DNA from: Semisulcospira habei | Taxonomy: Eukaryota > Mollusca > Gastropoda > Semisulcospiridae | Assembly: GCA_036245525.1 (NCBI GenBank) | Contig: BTPG01000002.1 | Span: 122,055,451 to 122,119,450 of the forward strand | Reading direction: 5' to 3' | Length of the DNA: 64,000 bases | Shown here: positions 55,801 to 61,137 of the stretch, piece after piece | How positions within the stretch are numbered: the first letter of the stretch is position 1 | How the letters are laid out: each line of letters opens with the position of its first letter | Made by a program: the position numbers and the translations under genes | The notes under the pieces: generated by a model | What the model was told of the DNA's origin: nothing | The model's input: the letters and a program-made list of their open reading frames with translations, nothing else | Databases searched by the model: none

Positions 55801-56236
55801 CCATTGAGGTCTGACCATCTAATACACAAGCCAGCCAGGCTAGTTGAAGCTAGCTAACCAGAGTCCGTTACTAAACCCAAAGGAGAAAAAAACACACTTA
55901 GAAAAGACAGTTACAACACAATTTATTAATATTTCAGGTAAATAACCTACTCAGTTCACAGTAGACAAACAAACAAGTATGGAGATCAGTCACTACTGAT
56001 CTTATCAGTAAATATACTGAGCAAATGATAGCAAGAAGGAGAAATTATGAAAGCATAAAAGAATTCAAAAGAATTATGAAAGAATTCAATAGCGCAGTAC
56101 TTACGTGCAAGAATACACATTTCCATTTTTCATTAGTGTGTATCCTGTGTTGAACTTGATGCAGTCATCATCAGTCAGTTTACGCAGAGCCTCTTCTTCC
56201 TCTCCTCGTTTTGTCTTTGGCTCCTCCACTACAGAG

Positions 56237-56301
<65 letters not shown>

Positions 56302-59300
56302 ACACATGCAAACATTCATTTACAACGTTTACACACTACAGGCCCAGATCCAGGGGGGTGGAAGGGGGGTCCATGGACCCCCCCCCCCTTTCCCCTATAA
56401 ACAAAAATGTTATTGTGCTTGACAAGCACATTTTGTTGATGTTTGCACAACCACACACAAAAACTCTGCTTCAGGTGATTAATTTCTCAAAAAAATTTTT
56501 GGGACCCTCCACCACATTGATCCGGCCCTGCATTTCTGCCAACAACTAAAGCCATACCGGATGTGCAGTTATAAAAGTGGAATTATAGCTTACTGTCTGA
56601 AACATCTGTGGTTTACATGTTGTTCATGTCTTTTTTCAAATAAAACGGAATCATACATTCATCTCTAATTGTGCCATCACTATCAGACGGCTTATGCTGA
56701 TTTGCACAGCCTTAACGCCTTCACTGCCAAGAAATAAAATGAACATGATCCAACTGCAATAGACATAAGCCCCAATGACTGCAGGGGCTCATGAGGATCT
56801 ATGCCTCTAGCTGAGACCAATCTGAATCCATGTTTCTTGGACTGTGTTGGCTGTCCGTCATTCAATGAACCAGATTTCAGAAACAAACATGTACATACAG
56901 TGTACATACAGTGGCAGGGAAGGGGTTAAACTTAATCAGTTAGTCTTGTCTTGCCAGTTAATTATTTCAGTGAGTTTTCCCCAGTCATGTTAAGGGCCTA
57001 TATGAGTGGATTACGCGGGGCGGTCCGTGGCGCAGTGGTTAAGGCGCCTGCCACCAATGCTAAAGGTGCGAGGTTCGATTACGGGTTCCGGCGTCGGATT
57101 TTTCTCCTCTAGTAAGTGTCACCGTTAATTCGGGCGGACCGTTGGGGGTTCTTTCTCCGGGTACTCTGGCTCTTCCTCCCCCACGACTTTGGTATCAGTT
57201 TCAGCCCACTTAATCAAATTTCAAATACAAACGATTTTGAATTTCCAAAAACTACAGTAGCTCGCTTGAGCTTGCCCTTAGCACCACGTGAATGTTCAGT
57301 GTTTATGTACTGTGTGTGGGTGAATGCGCGTGATTCACGTGATTCACGTGAGCGTGCTTGTTGGGTTCAGTTCGCGGCGGCGCTTTGAGCCGATTTTCAA
57401 TTGGGATAAAGCGCCTATTTAATGCGCTTATTATTATTATTATTATTACCAAATTACATTATTTTGTATGTTATCTTTCTATACATACCTTCTTCATCTT
57501 CATCTTGTTTCTCCCCAGGGTGAAGAAACTCCTGTAAGTGTCCCTTCTCCTTGCGATAGCACTTGCTCCAATACTTGCATTTTTCTTTCTTTGCCTTGAA
57601 CTGCTTCACATTTTTCTTTGCTTTTTTAACAGAGGCTGCTCGTGACATGCCTGGTTTGGCCTCCATCTCTTCTGTCTTCCTCTTCTTTAGACACAGCACC
57701 TGTAGATGCACATCTGTTACAATTCATGAGAAGCCATACACAAAACTCAGCTGCAGAGGGGTCAGACTCAGATTCAGAGGCTTTATTGTTCAGGCTTTCA
57801 CCCCATCACAATTTGGGATTGGGGAATAAGGACGATGACATTTCATGAAAATCTGATCACAAGACAATTTTGTAAAACATTAAAACAGTCTGACTGGTGA
57901 CAACATCAGAGATAGTGTCTATTACAGTACTTGTATTATGGTCCTACATTCCTTACACACACGCTTGCAACCACCATCTGCTGCTGATATTGGATCTGAT
58001 GATTATTCACTAAATGTGATCCGAGGTATATCAAAGGCACTATATCAAGCACTCATTATTATTATTAGTAGTAGTAGAAAGTTCACATACTCTTTCACCT
58101 TAACCCATTCAGCCCTGATGCATGACAGCAGGAGATGGGTTGAGCATGATAATTCAAGGGTAGTGCCAGATTAGTTTGGCGCCAACAGGCGGCAAGCTAA
58201 TCTGGCACTACCCTTGAATTATCATGGTCGATCCATCTCCTGCAACAGGTGCATAGTCGTTAGATGTAGGGGAACAGGGAAGGGGTTAACCCATTTAGCC
58301 CCAATGCACTACAGCTGGAGATGATAATTCAAGAGTAGTGCCAGGTTAGCTTGGCACCATCAGGCGCCAAGCTAATCTGGCACTACCCTTGAATTATCAT
58401 GGTCGATCCATCTCCTGCAACAGATGCATAGTCGTTAGATGTAGCCTCTAAAATTTGGGAAATACATGCGTTGGGCTGAATGAGTTAAAACCATGCTTGG
58501 TCATTCTCGCAAGGTCAAACTTCATGTGAATACCTGCTAACTCTATGTAGTGTTTCGCAGACAAGAGTAAGATGTGACTGTACTGAGCCACCGACTCCTC
58601 CCTAACCAGCATGTTAATTAAGCACTCATTCAAGCTAAACCCATCAATAGCTGCGAAGTGCTGACCAGCATTGCAGGTGGCAACGCTGTATGACACCTTT
58701 TCAGCTATTGATGTGGGGGCACAACAGCCAACTGCATAAACACCCAGCGCTGACAGTGCAATTGTTTCACACTGACAGCCAGGCATCAAATGACTCTTTA
58801 GATCTGCATACTATTTAAATATGTCAGTTGTCCCTTTACACAAGCAGCTATCGACATTTAACGTTAAATGAGCGACAGTACCAGTAAAATCTTAACAGGT
58901 AATGGACCCATTTAAACCCATGACTGCGTGTCCTAAATTTTGGAAGTGCCACCTAACAAGTATGTACCAATTGGTGGAGATGGATCGACCATGATAATTC
59001 AAGAGTAGTGACAGATTAGCTTGGTGCCTGATGGTACCCTTGAATTATCCATCTCCAGCTGTAGTGCATTGGGGCTATATGGGTTAACCCCTTCCCTGTT
59101 GGCTGCTACGTCTCTTGAACAATCACATATTAGCTGATAGTGATACCTACTCAGACTGCTTGTGGCATGTGGATACAAACCAGACAAGCAAAAAGCATAT
59201 GTCCTCACAAACCCCCTCATATGTGGTGGATCATAAGCATTAATGTCTGCTTCATTAGCTTTTGTTGTTGTTGTTCACTGCGCTGTGGCAGTAAAGGACA

Positions 59301-61137
59301 TTAAGAAACAAACATTAGAAGTGAAAAAAAAGTACCTCAGCAAGTGCAGCTTCCTCATCCTCGGACTTGCGTTTTTGTAGACGTGTTTTCCATGGGCCTG
59401 TATCTTCCCCATCCAATGCACTGACCTCATGCACGAGTTTCTGCACACAAAGCCACCACATAGTGTTCACATGCATACAGAGTACAGTAATACAGTACAG
59501 CATGAGCGCCGTTCTGCACACAGGAGCTATCAATGCAGACTCTGTGATCATCTTAATTACTACTACCACTAGTATAGTACAATTAACAATACAGCGCATC
59601 ACATAGATGCCTTATCCCAACTGCAAATAACACCGCACACTGAGCACAAGCACGCTCATGCCAAACACATGCATTCACTCAAACACTACACAAAATTTAT
59701 TTACATGGTGTTTAACCAATTTAACCCCACAGCAGCATTTTTCACATTTTGGAGGTGTCATTTAATGACCATTACCAGTTGCAGGAGATGGATCGACCAC
59801 AATAATTCAAGGGTAGTGCCAGATCAGCTTGGCGCCTGATGTCGCCAAGCTGATCTGGCACTACATTGTGGTTGATCCATCTCCGGCTGAAGGGAGTTGG
59901 GGTTAAATGGGTTAAGGGCAGGCTCGTGTGAGCTACTGAGGTTTTGGGATTGATCGTATTTGAAAATGAAGTAGGCTGAAACTGGGACCATGTAAATTTG
60001 AAGGAAATCATTCATTTGGTCACAGGGGATCATTAAGAGTCCAAGTTTCATGCTGATGCAAGCGTGCACTACATGACTGACTGTATTACACTGAATTTGA
60101 GTGCAAGTGTTAGCATGTCATATTTTTCATTTTAATATGAAGTGTTTAATCACAGTTATGTAATGTAAAATCCTAACTACTTCATAAAACTGTCTGGCTG
60201 TCATTTGACATGTGCATGACTCAGCCGTAATAAAACTGCTAAATTAAAATTGTGATGATGCAGTTAAAATATTTTACCGGCTTTGAAGTAGAGGCATCTG
60301 ACGATCTAGCTCCATTTTTGATCACATCTGTATAAACAAAACTGGAGCATGTATTAATCTGTTTAACTCCATGACCACATTTCACACATTTTGGAGGTGT
60401 CACCTAACAACTTTGTACCAGATGCAGGAGATGGATCGACCATGATAATTCAAGGGTAGTGCTGAATTAGCTTAGCATCATCAAGTGCCAAGTTAATCTG
60501 GCACTACCCTTGAATTATCATGGTCGATCCATGTCCTGCTGTAATACCTCAGGGCTAAATGGGCTAAGTGCTTTTCTGCGTGTACATGAAAGTCATTCTC
60601 AGATGTCAGTGGAGAATTTTTCAGATCATGATGATTTTCTTTTATTTGGTTTGATCTGATATAACACACTGCACCCTAAGGCTGAAATCCCCAAATTTGG
60701 AAATTATCCTCCAAAGGTCACATACCAGTTTAGGAGAGAGATCAAACATAATAATAATATCAGTTTCATGGTTGAACCATGTCCTACTGAAGTGTGTTTG
60801 AGCCATCTGTGGAGACATGCCACAACAGCCATAAAGATAAAATGTGTGTATGCTGATCAATATTAATCTTGAGTATTAATCACTTTGTGCATGCATCCAC
60901 CGGTACTGTACTCAGTAGAGGCGGGTGCACGCACAAGGTGGTTAATACAATGTTTGTTAATACTGGACACATGTGGGACTCATAAGCGCAACATTAGTTT
61001 TTACCTTCCTTGGTGTCTTCGGTGTCTGTGTCGTCATTGTCATGAGAGAACTGTTCTATGTGTGCCTTGTTTTTGCGGTAGCACTTGTTCCCATACTTGC
61101 ACTTTGGTTTTGTTTTACCAACGGTTGCTGTTGCCAT
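34687..61137 (-). CDS. PBZ-PBZ-SWIM-ATP-dependent DNA ligase, complete 13-exon gene
   Basis: Spliced from 13 exons (listed separately) whose phases all agree: 1581 nt, 526 residues. Should seal nicks in DNA through a lysyl-AMP intermediate, probably in the nucleus. Residues 13-32 and 137-156 are two PBZ fingers (C-x5-C-x6-H-x5-H); PBZ modules in APLF and CHFR bind poly(ADP-ribose). Residues 207-226 form a SWIM-type C-x-C...C-x-H. The ligase core follows: motif I EKLDGVR with nucleophile K278, SRLGN at 293-297, motif III LDGE with E318, FD at 349-350, motif IV EGLMIR with E405, motif V LLKIKK with K426/K428, then an OB-fold region (435-526). Core size and motif wording resemble bacterial LigE-type ligases, not LIG1/3/4: no BRCT and no N-terminal DNA-binding domain. 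Function in PAR-directed repair is inference. Confidence 0.87.
35023..35206. mobile_element. MITE, family C, in ligase intron 12
   Basis: TTAACCTCATGACTGCTG ... GGCAGGGAAGGGGTTAA. Hairpin GATCCTCGTGAGCCCC / GGGGGCTCATGAGGATC. Confidence 0.75.
35324..35427 (-). CDS. Ligase exon 12 (OB domain start)
   Basis: 104 nt between acceptor TTGTTGCAG and donor GTGGGT. Encodes IGHEKGKGRNQFVCGALRC, the first OB strands after motif V. The Cys-Lys-Met-Ala-Cys segment is where the family usually has a hydrophobic loop. Confidence 0.87.
35527..35655. mobile_element. Palindromic MITE with AACACCCAACACCAT ends
   Basis: Left end ACACCCAACACCATTG and right end CTATGGTGTTGGGTGTT. The inner hairpin TAGCCTTCTCTAGCCAGTGT / ACACTGGCTAGAGAAGGCTA is nearly perfect. 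Lies in ligase intron 11 of the - strand gene. Confidence 0.7.
35740..35830. mobile_element. Fragment of family C MITE
   Basis: TTAACCCTCAGAGC start, then GCAAGAGGCATACATCCCAC and GGGGGCTCATGAGGATTTAT. The right end is lost. Confidence 0.5.
36097..36310. mobile_element. MITE, family A, in ligase intron
   Basis: TTAACTCATTCAACCCCA ... CAGGGCTAAATGGTTTAA with the consensus family A hairpin (GATGGATCGACCATGATAAT, inverse at about 36255-36275). Confidence 0.75.
36314..36555. mobile_element. Foldback element, family D
   Basis: TATACTGCGGTATCTGAACG at the left, with arms AAGGTCCTCAGGCCAACGTC and GACATCGACCTGAGGACCTT meeting near 36415. Directly follows the family A copy ending at 36310. A D fragment also sits at about 36590-36705. 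Confidence 0.6.
36712..36892 (-). CDS. Ligase exon 11 (motifs IV and V)
   Basis: 181 nt, acceptor CCTTGCAG, donor GTGAGT. Holds DRGGEGLMIRQP (motif IV, E405) and TLLKIKKFYDAE (motif V, lysines 426 and 428), which contact the adenylate. Both motifs are fully conserved. Confidence 0.92.
36963..37185. mobile_element. MITE, family A, divergent
   Basis: TTAACCCTGTAAGTC ... TTTAATGGGTTAA. The core hairpin TAGTTGAAGGGAAGTGCTAG / inverse is partly decayed, with loop CCCAGGGG near 37055-37062. Confidence 0.65.
37668..37760. mobile_element. MITE, family B
   Basis: CTCTTTGGATATCGGTAGC ... GGCAACAGCCAAATGGTTAA; the centre GATTCCTGTAGGAATC is a perfect palindrome. Ends 14 bp before ligase exon 10's donor end. 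Confidence 0.65.
37774..37853 (-). CDS. Ligase exon 10 (motif IIIa)
   Basis: 80 nt, acceptor GTTTCAG, donor GTAAGT. Begins with VFDTPSLETKPFEER; the FD pair is the motif IIIa aromatic-acidic site for adenosine. Confidence 0.9.
38140..38230. mobile_element. MITE, family B
   Basis: TTAACCCTTTGGTTGTTGGT ... CAAGGCCAGATTGTTAA with GATTCCTACTGGAATCG at the centre; lies in ligase intron 9. Confidence 0.65.
38326..38445 (-). CDS. Ligase exon 9 (motif III)
   Basis: 120 nt, acceptor GTACACAG, donor GTGAGT. Encodes MHLDGELFGGRGEFQ; E318 is the motif III acidic residue. The LDGEL.GGRG..FQ wording is the strongest link to LigE-type bacterial ligases. Confidence 0.92.
38771..38825 (-). CDS. Ligase exon 8
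   Basis: 55 nt, acceptor CTGACAG, donor GTAAGT. Encodes CFYSRLGNAFYAPSWFTA; SRLGN is the motif Ia equivalent (SR.GN in bacterial relatives), and APSWF is also shared with them. Confidence 0.9.
39092..39168 (+). repeat. ATT/ATC-rich microsatellite
   Basis: Interrupted ATT and ATC trinucleotides between ligase exons 7 and 8. A decayed family C MITE (about 39175-39353, TTAACACCTTCACTGCC ... CCTGTTAA) follows. Confidence 0.75.
39488..39556 (-). CDS. Ligase exon 7 (catalytic lysine)
   Basis: 69 nt, acceptor TTTTCAG, donor GTGAGT. Encodes WWISEKLDGVRAYWNG; K278 in EKLDGVR is the adenylated lysine of motif I. Confidence 0.93.
39992..40165 (-). CDS. Ligase exon 6 (second half of SWIM motif)
   Basis: 174 nt, acceptor GTTTTACAG, donor GTGAGT. 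The first base completes T208 between the two cysteines of the CxC pair. It carries C209, then TCKHLKEYLG with the C224-x-H226 pair, then a Lys-rich helix and the linker to the ligase core. Confidence 0.88.
40265..40415. mobile_element. Degenerate family A MITE beside the LTR element
   Basis: Scattered family A text: CACAAATTTGGTAGATGTC, then AGAGTTCAAG and CATGGTCAATCCACAT. Ends are lost. Lies 20 bp left of the LTR element. Confidence 0.4.
40601..40609 (+). promoter_or_regulatory. LTR TATA box
   Basis: TATAAATAG, repeated identically at 51962-51970 in the 3' LTR, about 165 bp from the LTR start. Likely core promoter for element RNA. Confidence 0.6.
40640..44737 (+). pseudogene. 5'-truncated I-superfamily-like LINE in the 5' LTR
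   Basis: Flanked by the 13-bp duplication AGGGCGAGCAGGC (40627-40639 and 44738-44750). It begins inside the endonuclease at LQETGF, continues RGGGVAIYTK, GDFNAKSPQWD and LGSDHFP. The RT has APGIDLITYEM, SYRPIALTSQLGK, FLDIEKAYD, GVPQGSVLSPLLF and FADD. An RNase H domain follows (IYTDGSHD, TAELTAI, VTDSLSAI, WVPSHVGILGNERAD), then a C-terminal C-x-C...H...C near 44120-44165. RNase H after RT suggests the I/Nimb group. Damage: an in-frame TGA at 41157 and frameshifts at the C-run 42200-42215, near 42835 and near 43800. Confidence 0.8.
44590..44737 (+). repeat. LINE 3' tail module
   Basis: CGACAAACAGGCA, then a C-rich run, then GGACGAAATCAGCGAGAGC and TGGAAGTCCC. The same module ends both ORF1-like units at 53420-53520 and 54730-54840, and appears on the - strand at about 62780-62905. 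Confidence 0.7.
45754..45771 (+). promoter_or_regulatory. Primer-binding site of the LTR element
   Basis: TGGTGCCGTCACCAGGAT begins a few bases after the 5' LTR. A PBS starting TGG pairs with the CCA end of a host tRNA; this one would need a tRNA ending CGGCACCA. The exact tRNA was not identified. Confidence 0.65.
46013..47095 (+). CDS. Gypsy-like gag
   Basis: About 360 codons, intact. A Ser/Lys-rich N-terminus is followed by a capsid-type domain (VFTGTKGDLKDWFCHFETCA, then AALERRFDPVEKENLYRVEF and ALASEFESFE), as in Ty3/Gypsy gag. Near the C-terminus a CCHC zinc knuckle CFNCREKGHYSKQC binds element RNA. The start may be further in, because the first 30 residues lack family resemblance. Confidence 0.8.
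   Translation: MSFSHCKMGAALCFLRLLAPSWLVHSPSSVHPKVDHKRKKSQGKGRHPPSESYSSSEESSCSRSSCSHRTQRNRVDTTRSFLNTSSSRARKERVPDVFTGTKGDLKDWFCHFETCARWNGWDYGEKGVNLAMSLRGSAQQVLGELSLGELEDYDAIKAALERRFDPVEKENLYRVEFRSRLKKKNESVTEYGFVLNRIASNAYPRMPPEARETIVIDQFVSGLPSKDLRRHVQFHHPSTIHEAIALASEFESFEERFEGRKPDNPEGGVRNISPTGMIDESLAKAFQMLSDKITSELQKVTKVLSRQPTGGRARNTSEVVCFNCREKGHYSKQCPDNSDRRGNGHVSGTAPNENAPGQGN
47191..50571 (+). pseudogene. Gypsy-like pol, broken by tandem expansion and frameshift
   Basis: Protease at the start (FLVDSGSSATVIG near 47250, with the D-S-G catalytic triad). A 59-bp tandem array at 47911-48382 interrupts the frame. RT then begins (48400-48670), shifts frame by one near 48665, and continues with YPLPHIGD, FSTLDLAQGFFQVEM, MPFGLCNSPATFERLM and the YIDD box (about 48957). 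RNase H follows (LDTDASATSVGAVLSQ, YRELYAVI, RTDHSSLRWL). After a long Ser/Asp-rich spacer, a second frame carries only DGLLYVV ... LLLVAPAEIRQEV, the leader to an integrase zinc domain. The HHCC and DDE core are absent. Confidence 0.8.
47911..48382 (+). repeat. Eight-unit 59-bp tandem array inside pol
   Basis: CTTCCTAGTCACCTCGAGCA recurs exactly every 59 bp at 47911, 47970, 48029, 48088, 48147, 48206, 48265 and 48324. Units are almost identical. The unit is a stretch of pol coding sequence; seven extra copies add 413 bp, which is not a multiple of three, so the downstream frame is lost. Confidence 0.92.
50572..51784 (+). other. LTR element 3' untranslated region with no integrase
   Basis: No long ORF. 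A GC-rich block 50505-50740 with a G-run (about 50600-50617) looks inserted; it contains a MRRHVRRNHP string reminiscent of zinc-finger ends of some LINE proteins, but this is too short to call. The rest is AT-rich. The integrase core expected here is missing. Confidence 0.55.
51785..51797 (+). promoter_or_regulatory. Polypurine tract of the LTR element
   Basis: AAGGAGGAGGGAG immediately before the TGTAGC start of the 3' LTR; primes plus-strand DNA synthesis in LTR retrotransposons. Confidence 0.8.
51798..55872 (+). repeat. 3' LTR, interrupted by ORF1-like sequence
   Basis: LTR parts are 51798-51979 and 54867-55872, matching the 5' LTR closely (small indels, for example GAGTGAGTTAGGG against GAGTGACGGTTAGGG). 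Between them lie 2.9 kb of foreign sequence. Confidence 0.85.
51980..54866 (+). mobile_element. Tandem ORF1-like units inserted in the 3' LTR
   Basis: Two related Pro/Thr-rich reading frames (52071-53338 with a frameshift at the G-run near 52260, and 53594-54652). They share a core (MDFEDLVLLLQDAVPAI against MDLDGLVRLLATAMPAI, then YYRA..T.RWL and LKD.QPPK) and a C-terminal block (RHRPPK, RPALLPTPPP, then RPTPRPRIHWPPPPP and LLEWL). Each unit ends with the C-rich tail module seen at the LINE 3' end. The last bases before the LTR resumes are an ATC tail. Likely ORF1 of the same LINE family, or a non-autonomous derivative. Confidence 0.6.
55873..55990 (+). mobile_element. Single arm of the 63299 foldback family
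   Basis: GGAGAAAAAAACACACTTAG, then AAAAGAC..TTACAACACAAT and TTATTAATATTTCAGGTAAAT match one arm of the palindrome at 63299-63382. It starts exactly at the right flank of the LTR element. Confidence 0.6.
56105..56228 (-). CDS. Ligase exon 5 (first cysteine pair of SWIM)
   Basis: 124 nt, acceptor CTCTGTAG, donor GTAAGT. An acidic/basic linker leads to GYTLMKNGNVYSC; C207 opens the SWIM CxC, and the intron splits codon 208. A CA microsatellite abuts the acceptor. Confidence 0.87.
56235..56298 (+). repeat. (CA)n microsatellite at ligase exon 5 acceptor
   Basis: About 30 CA units (GT on the coding strand) beginning about 7 bp upstream of exon 5 in transcription order. This replaces the usual polypyrimidine stretch with a UG/CU mix. 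Confidence 0.9.
56712..56929. mobile_element. MITE, family C
   Basis: TTAACGCCTTCACTGCC ... GTGGCAGGGAAGGGGTTAA; GCAGGGGCTCATGAGGATC at the centre. Lies in ligase intron 4. Confidence 0.75.
57017..57448 (+). mobile_element. tRNA-derived SINE
   Basis: The head looks like a tRNA gene: A box TGGCGCAGTGGTTAAGGCGC (57028-57047) and B box GGTTCGATTAC (57072-57082). About 350 bp of unrelated body follows, ending GCGCCTATTTAATGCGCTTA and an ATT tail (57429-57448). The clover leaf cannot be closed by a 3' acceptor arm, so this is a SINE and not a tRNA gene. It is antisense in ligase intron 4. Confidence 0.8.
57489..57699 (-). CDS. Ligase exon 4 (second PBZ finger)
   Basis: 211 nt, acceptor CATCTACAG, donor GTATGT. 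A Lys-rich stretch, possibly a nuclear localisation signal (KKAKKNVKQFKAKKEK), precedes CKYWSKCYRKEKGHLQEFLH, the second PBZ (C137, C143, H150, H156). The usual Gly after the aromatic is Trp here. An acidic end follows. Confidence 0.9.
58100..58289. mobile_element. MITE, family A with family C-like right end
   Basis: TTAACCCATTCAGCCC at the left; core family A hairpin; the right end GGAACAGGGAAGGGGTTAA is the family C terminus. Suggests recombination or template switching between families. Shares TTAA with the next copy. Confidence 0.7.
58286..58488. mobile_element. MITE, family A
   Basis: TTAACCCATTTAGCCCCA ... GTTGGGCTGAATGAGTTAA with a near-perfect hairpin. Abuts the previous element through one TTAA. 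Confidence 0.75.
58905..59087. mobile_element. MITE, family A, one hairpin arm deleted
   Basis: CCCATTTAAACCCATGACTG ... GGGGCTATATGGGTTAA. After the left arm, the right arm is cut to CCCTTGAATTATCCATCTCC. Its right TTAA starts a decayed family C copy (59084-about 59300). Confidence 0.65.
59336..59440 (-). CDS. Ligase exon 3
   Basis: 105 nt (35 codons), phase 0 at both ends, acceptor TTGTGTGCAG, donor GTACTT. Encodes a charged linker with KTRLQKRKSEDEEAALAE and no recognised domain. A symmetric phase-0 linker exon could be skipped without a frame change. Confidence 0.8.
59712..59915. mobile_element. MITE, family A
   Basis: TTAACCAATTTAACCCCA ... GGGGTTAAATGGGTTAA. Hairpin GTGCCAGATCAGCTTGGCGC / inverse; loop near 59838-59842. 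Confidence 0.75.
60278..60327 (-). CDS. Ligase exon 2
   Basis: 50 nt, acceptor TTATACAG, donor GTAAAA. Joins in phase to exon 1 and encodes VIKNGARSSDASTSKP, a Ser-rich linker. The exon is short; it is supported mainly by phase agreement (133 + 50 = 183) and good splice sites. Confidence 0.7.
60363..60567. mobile_element. MITE, family A
   Basis: TTAACTCCATGACC ... CAGGGCTAAATGGGCTAA, with the consensus arms GATCGACCATGATAATTCAA / inverse. A further decayed relative spans about 60660-60810. Confidence 0.7.
61005..61137 (-). CDS. Ligase exon 1 (start and first PBZ finger)
   Basis: 133 nt from ATG at 61137 to donor GTAAAA. Encodes a short basic leader and CKYGNKCYRKNKAHIEQFSH, a textbook PBZ (C13, C19, H26, H32), then an acidic tract. 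The ATG is chosen because no in-frame upstream ATG is evident before a stop and the PBZ follows at once. Confidence 0.87.

Larger units (their letters stand above)
40436..55872 (+). mobile_element. Ty3/Gypsy-like LTR retrotransposon with nested LINE insertions
   Basis: Two LTRs of about 1.2 kb (excluding inserts) flank gag and pol in the order protease, RT, RNase H, followed by a truncated integrase. A 5-bp flank GAACC (40431-40435) versus AAACC (55873-55877) is a probable target duplication with one mismatch. Lies in ligase intron 5, antisense to that gene, and makes up nearly all of its length. Pol order with RT before integrase, plus a CCHC gag, places it with Ty3/Gypsy. It is dead: frameshifts, tandem expansion and loss of the integrase core. 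Confidence 0.85.

Noticed and set aside
57017..57090. tRNA gene
   Set aside because: A and B boxes are good, but the 3' acceptor side is not complementary and the unit continues into a SINE body with an ATT tail.
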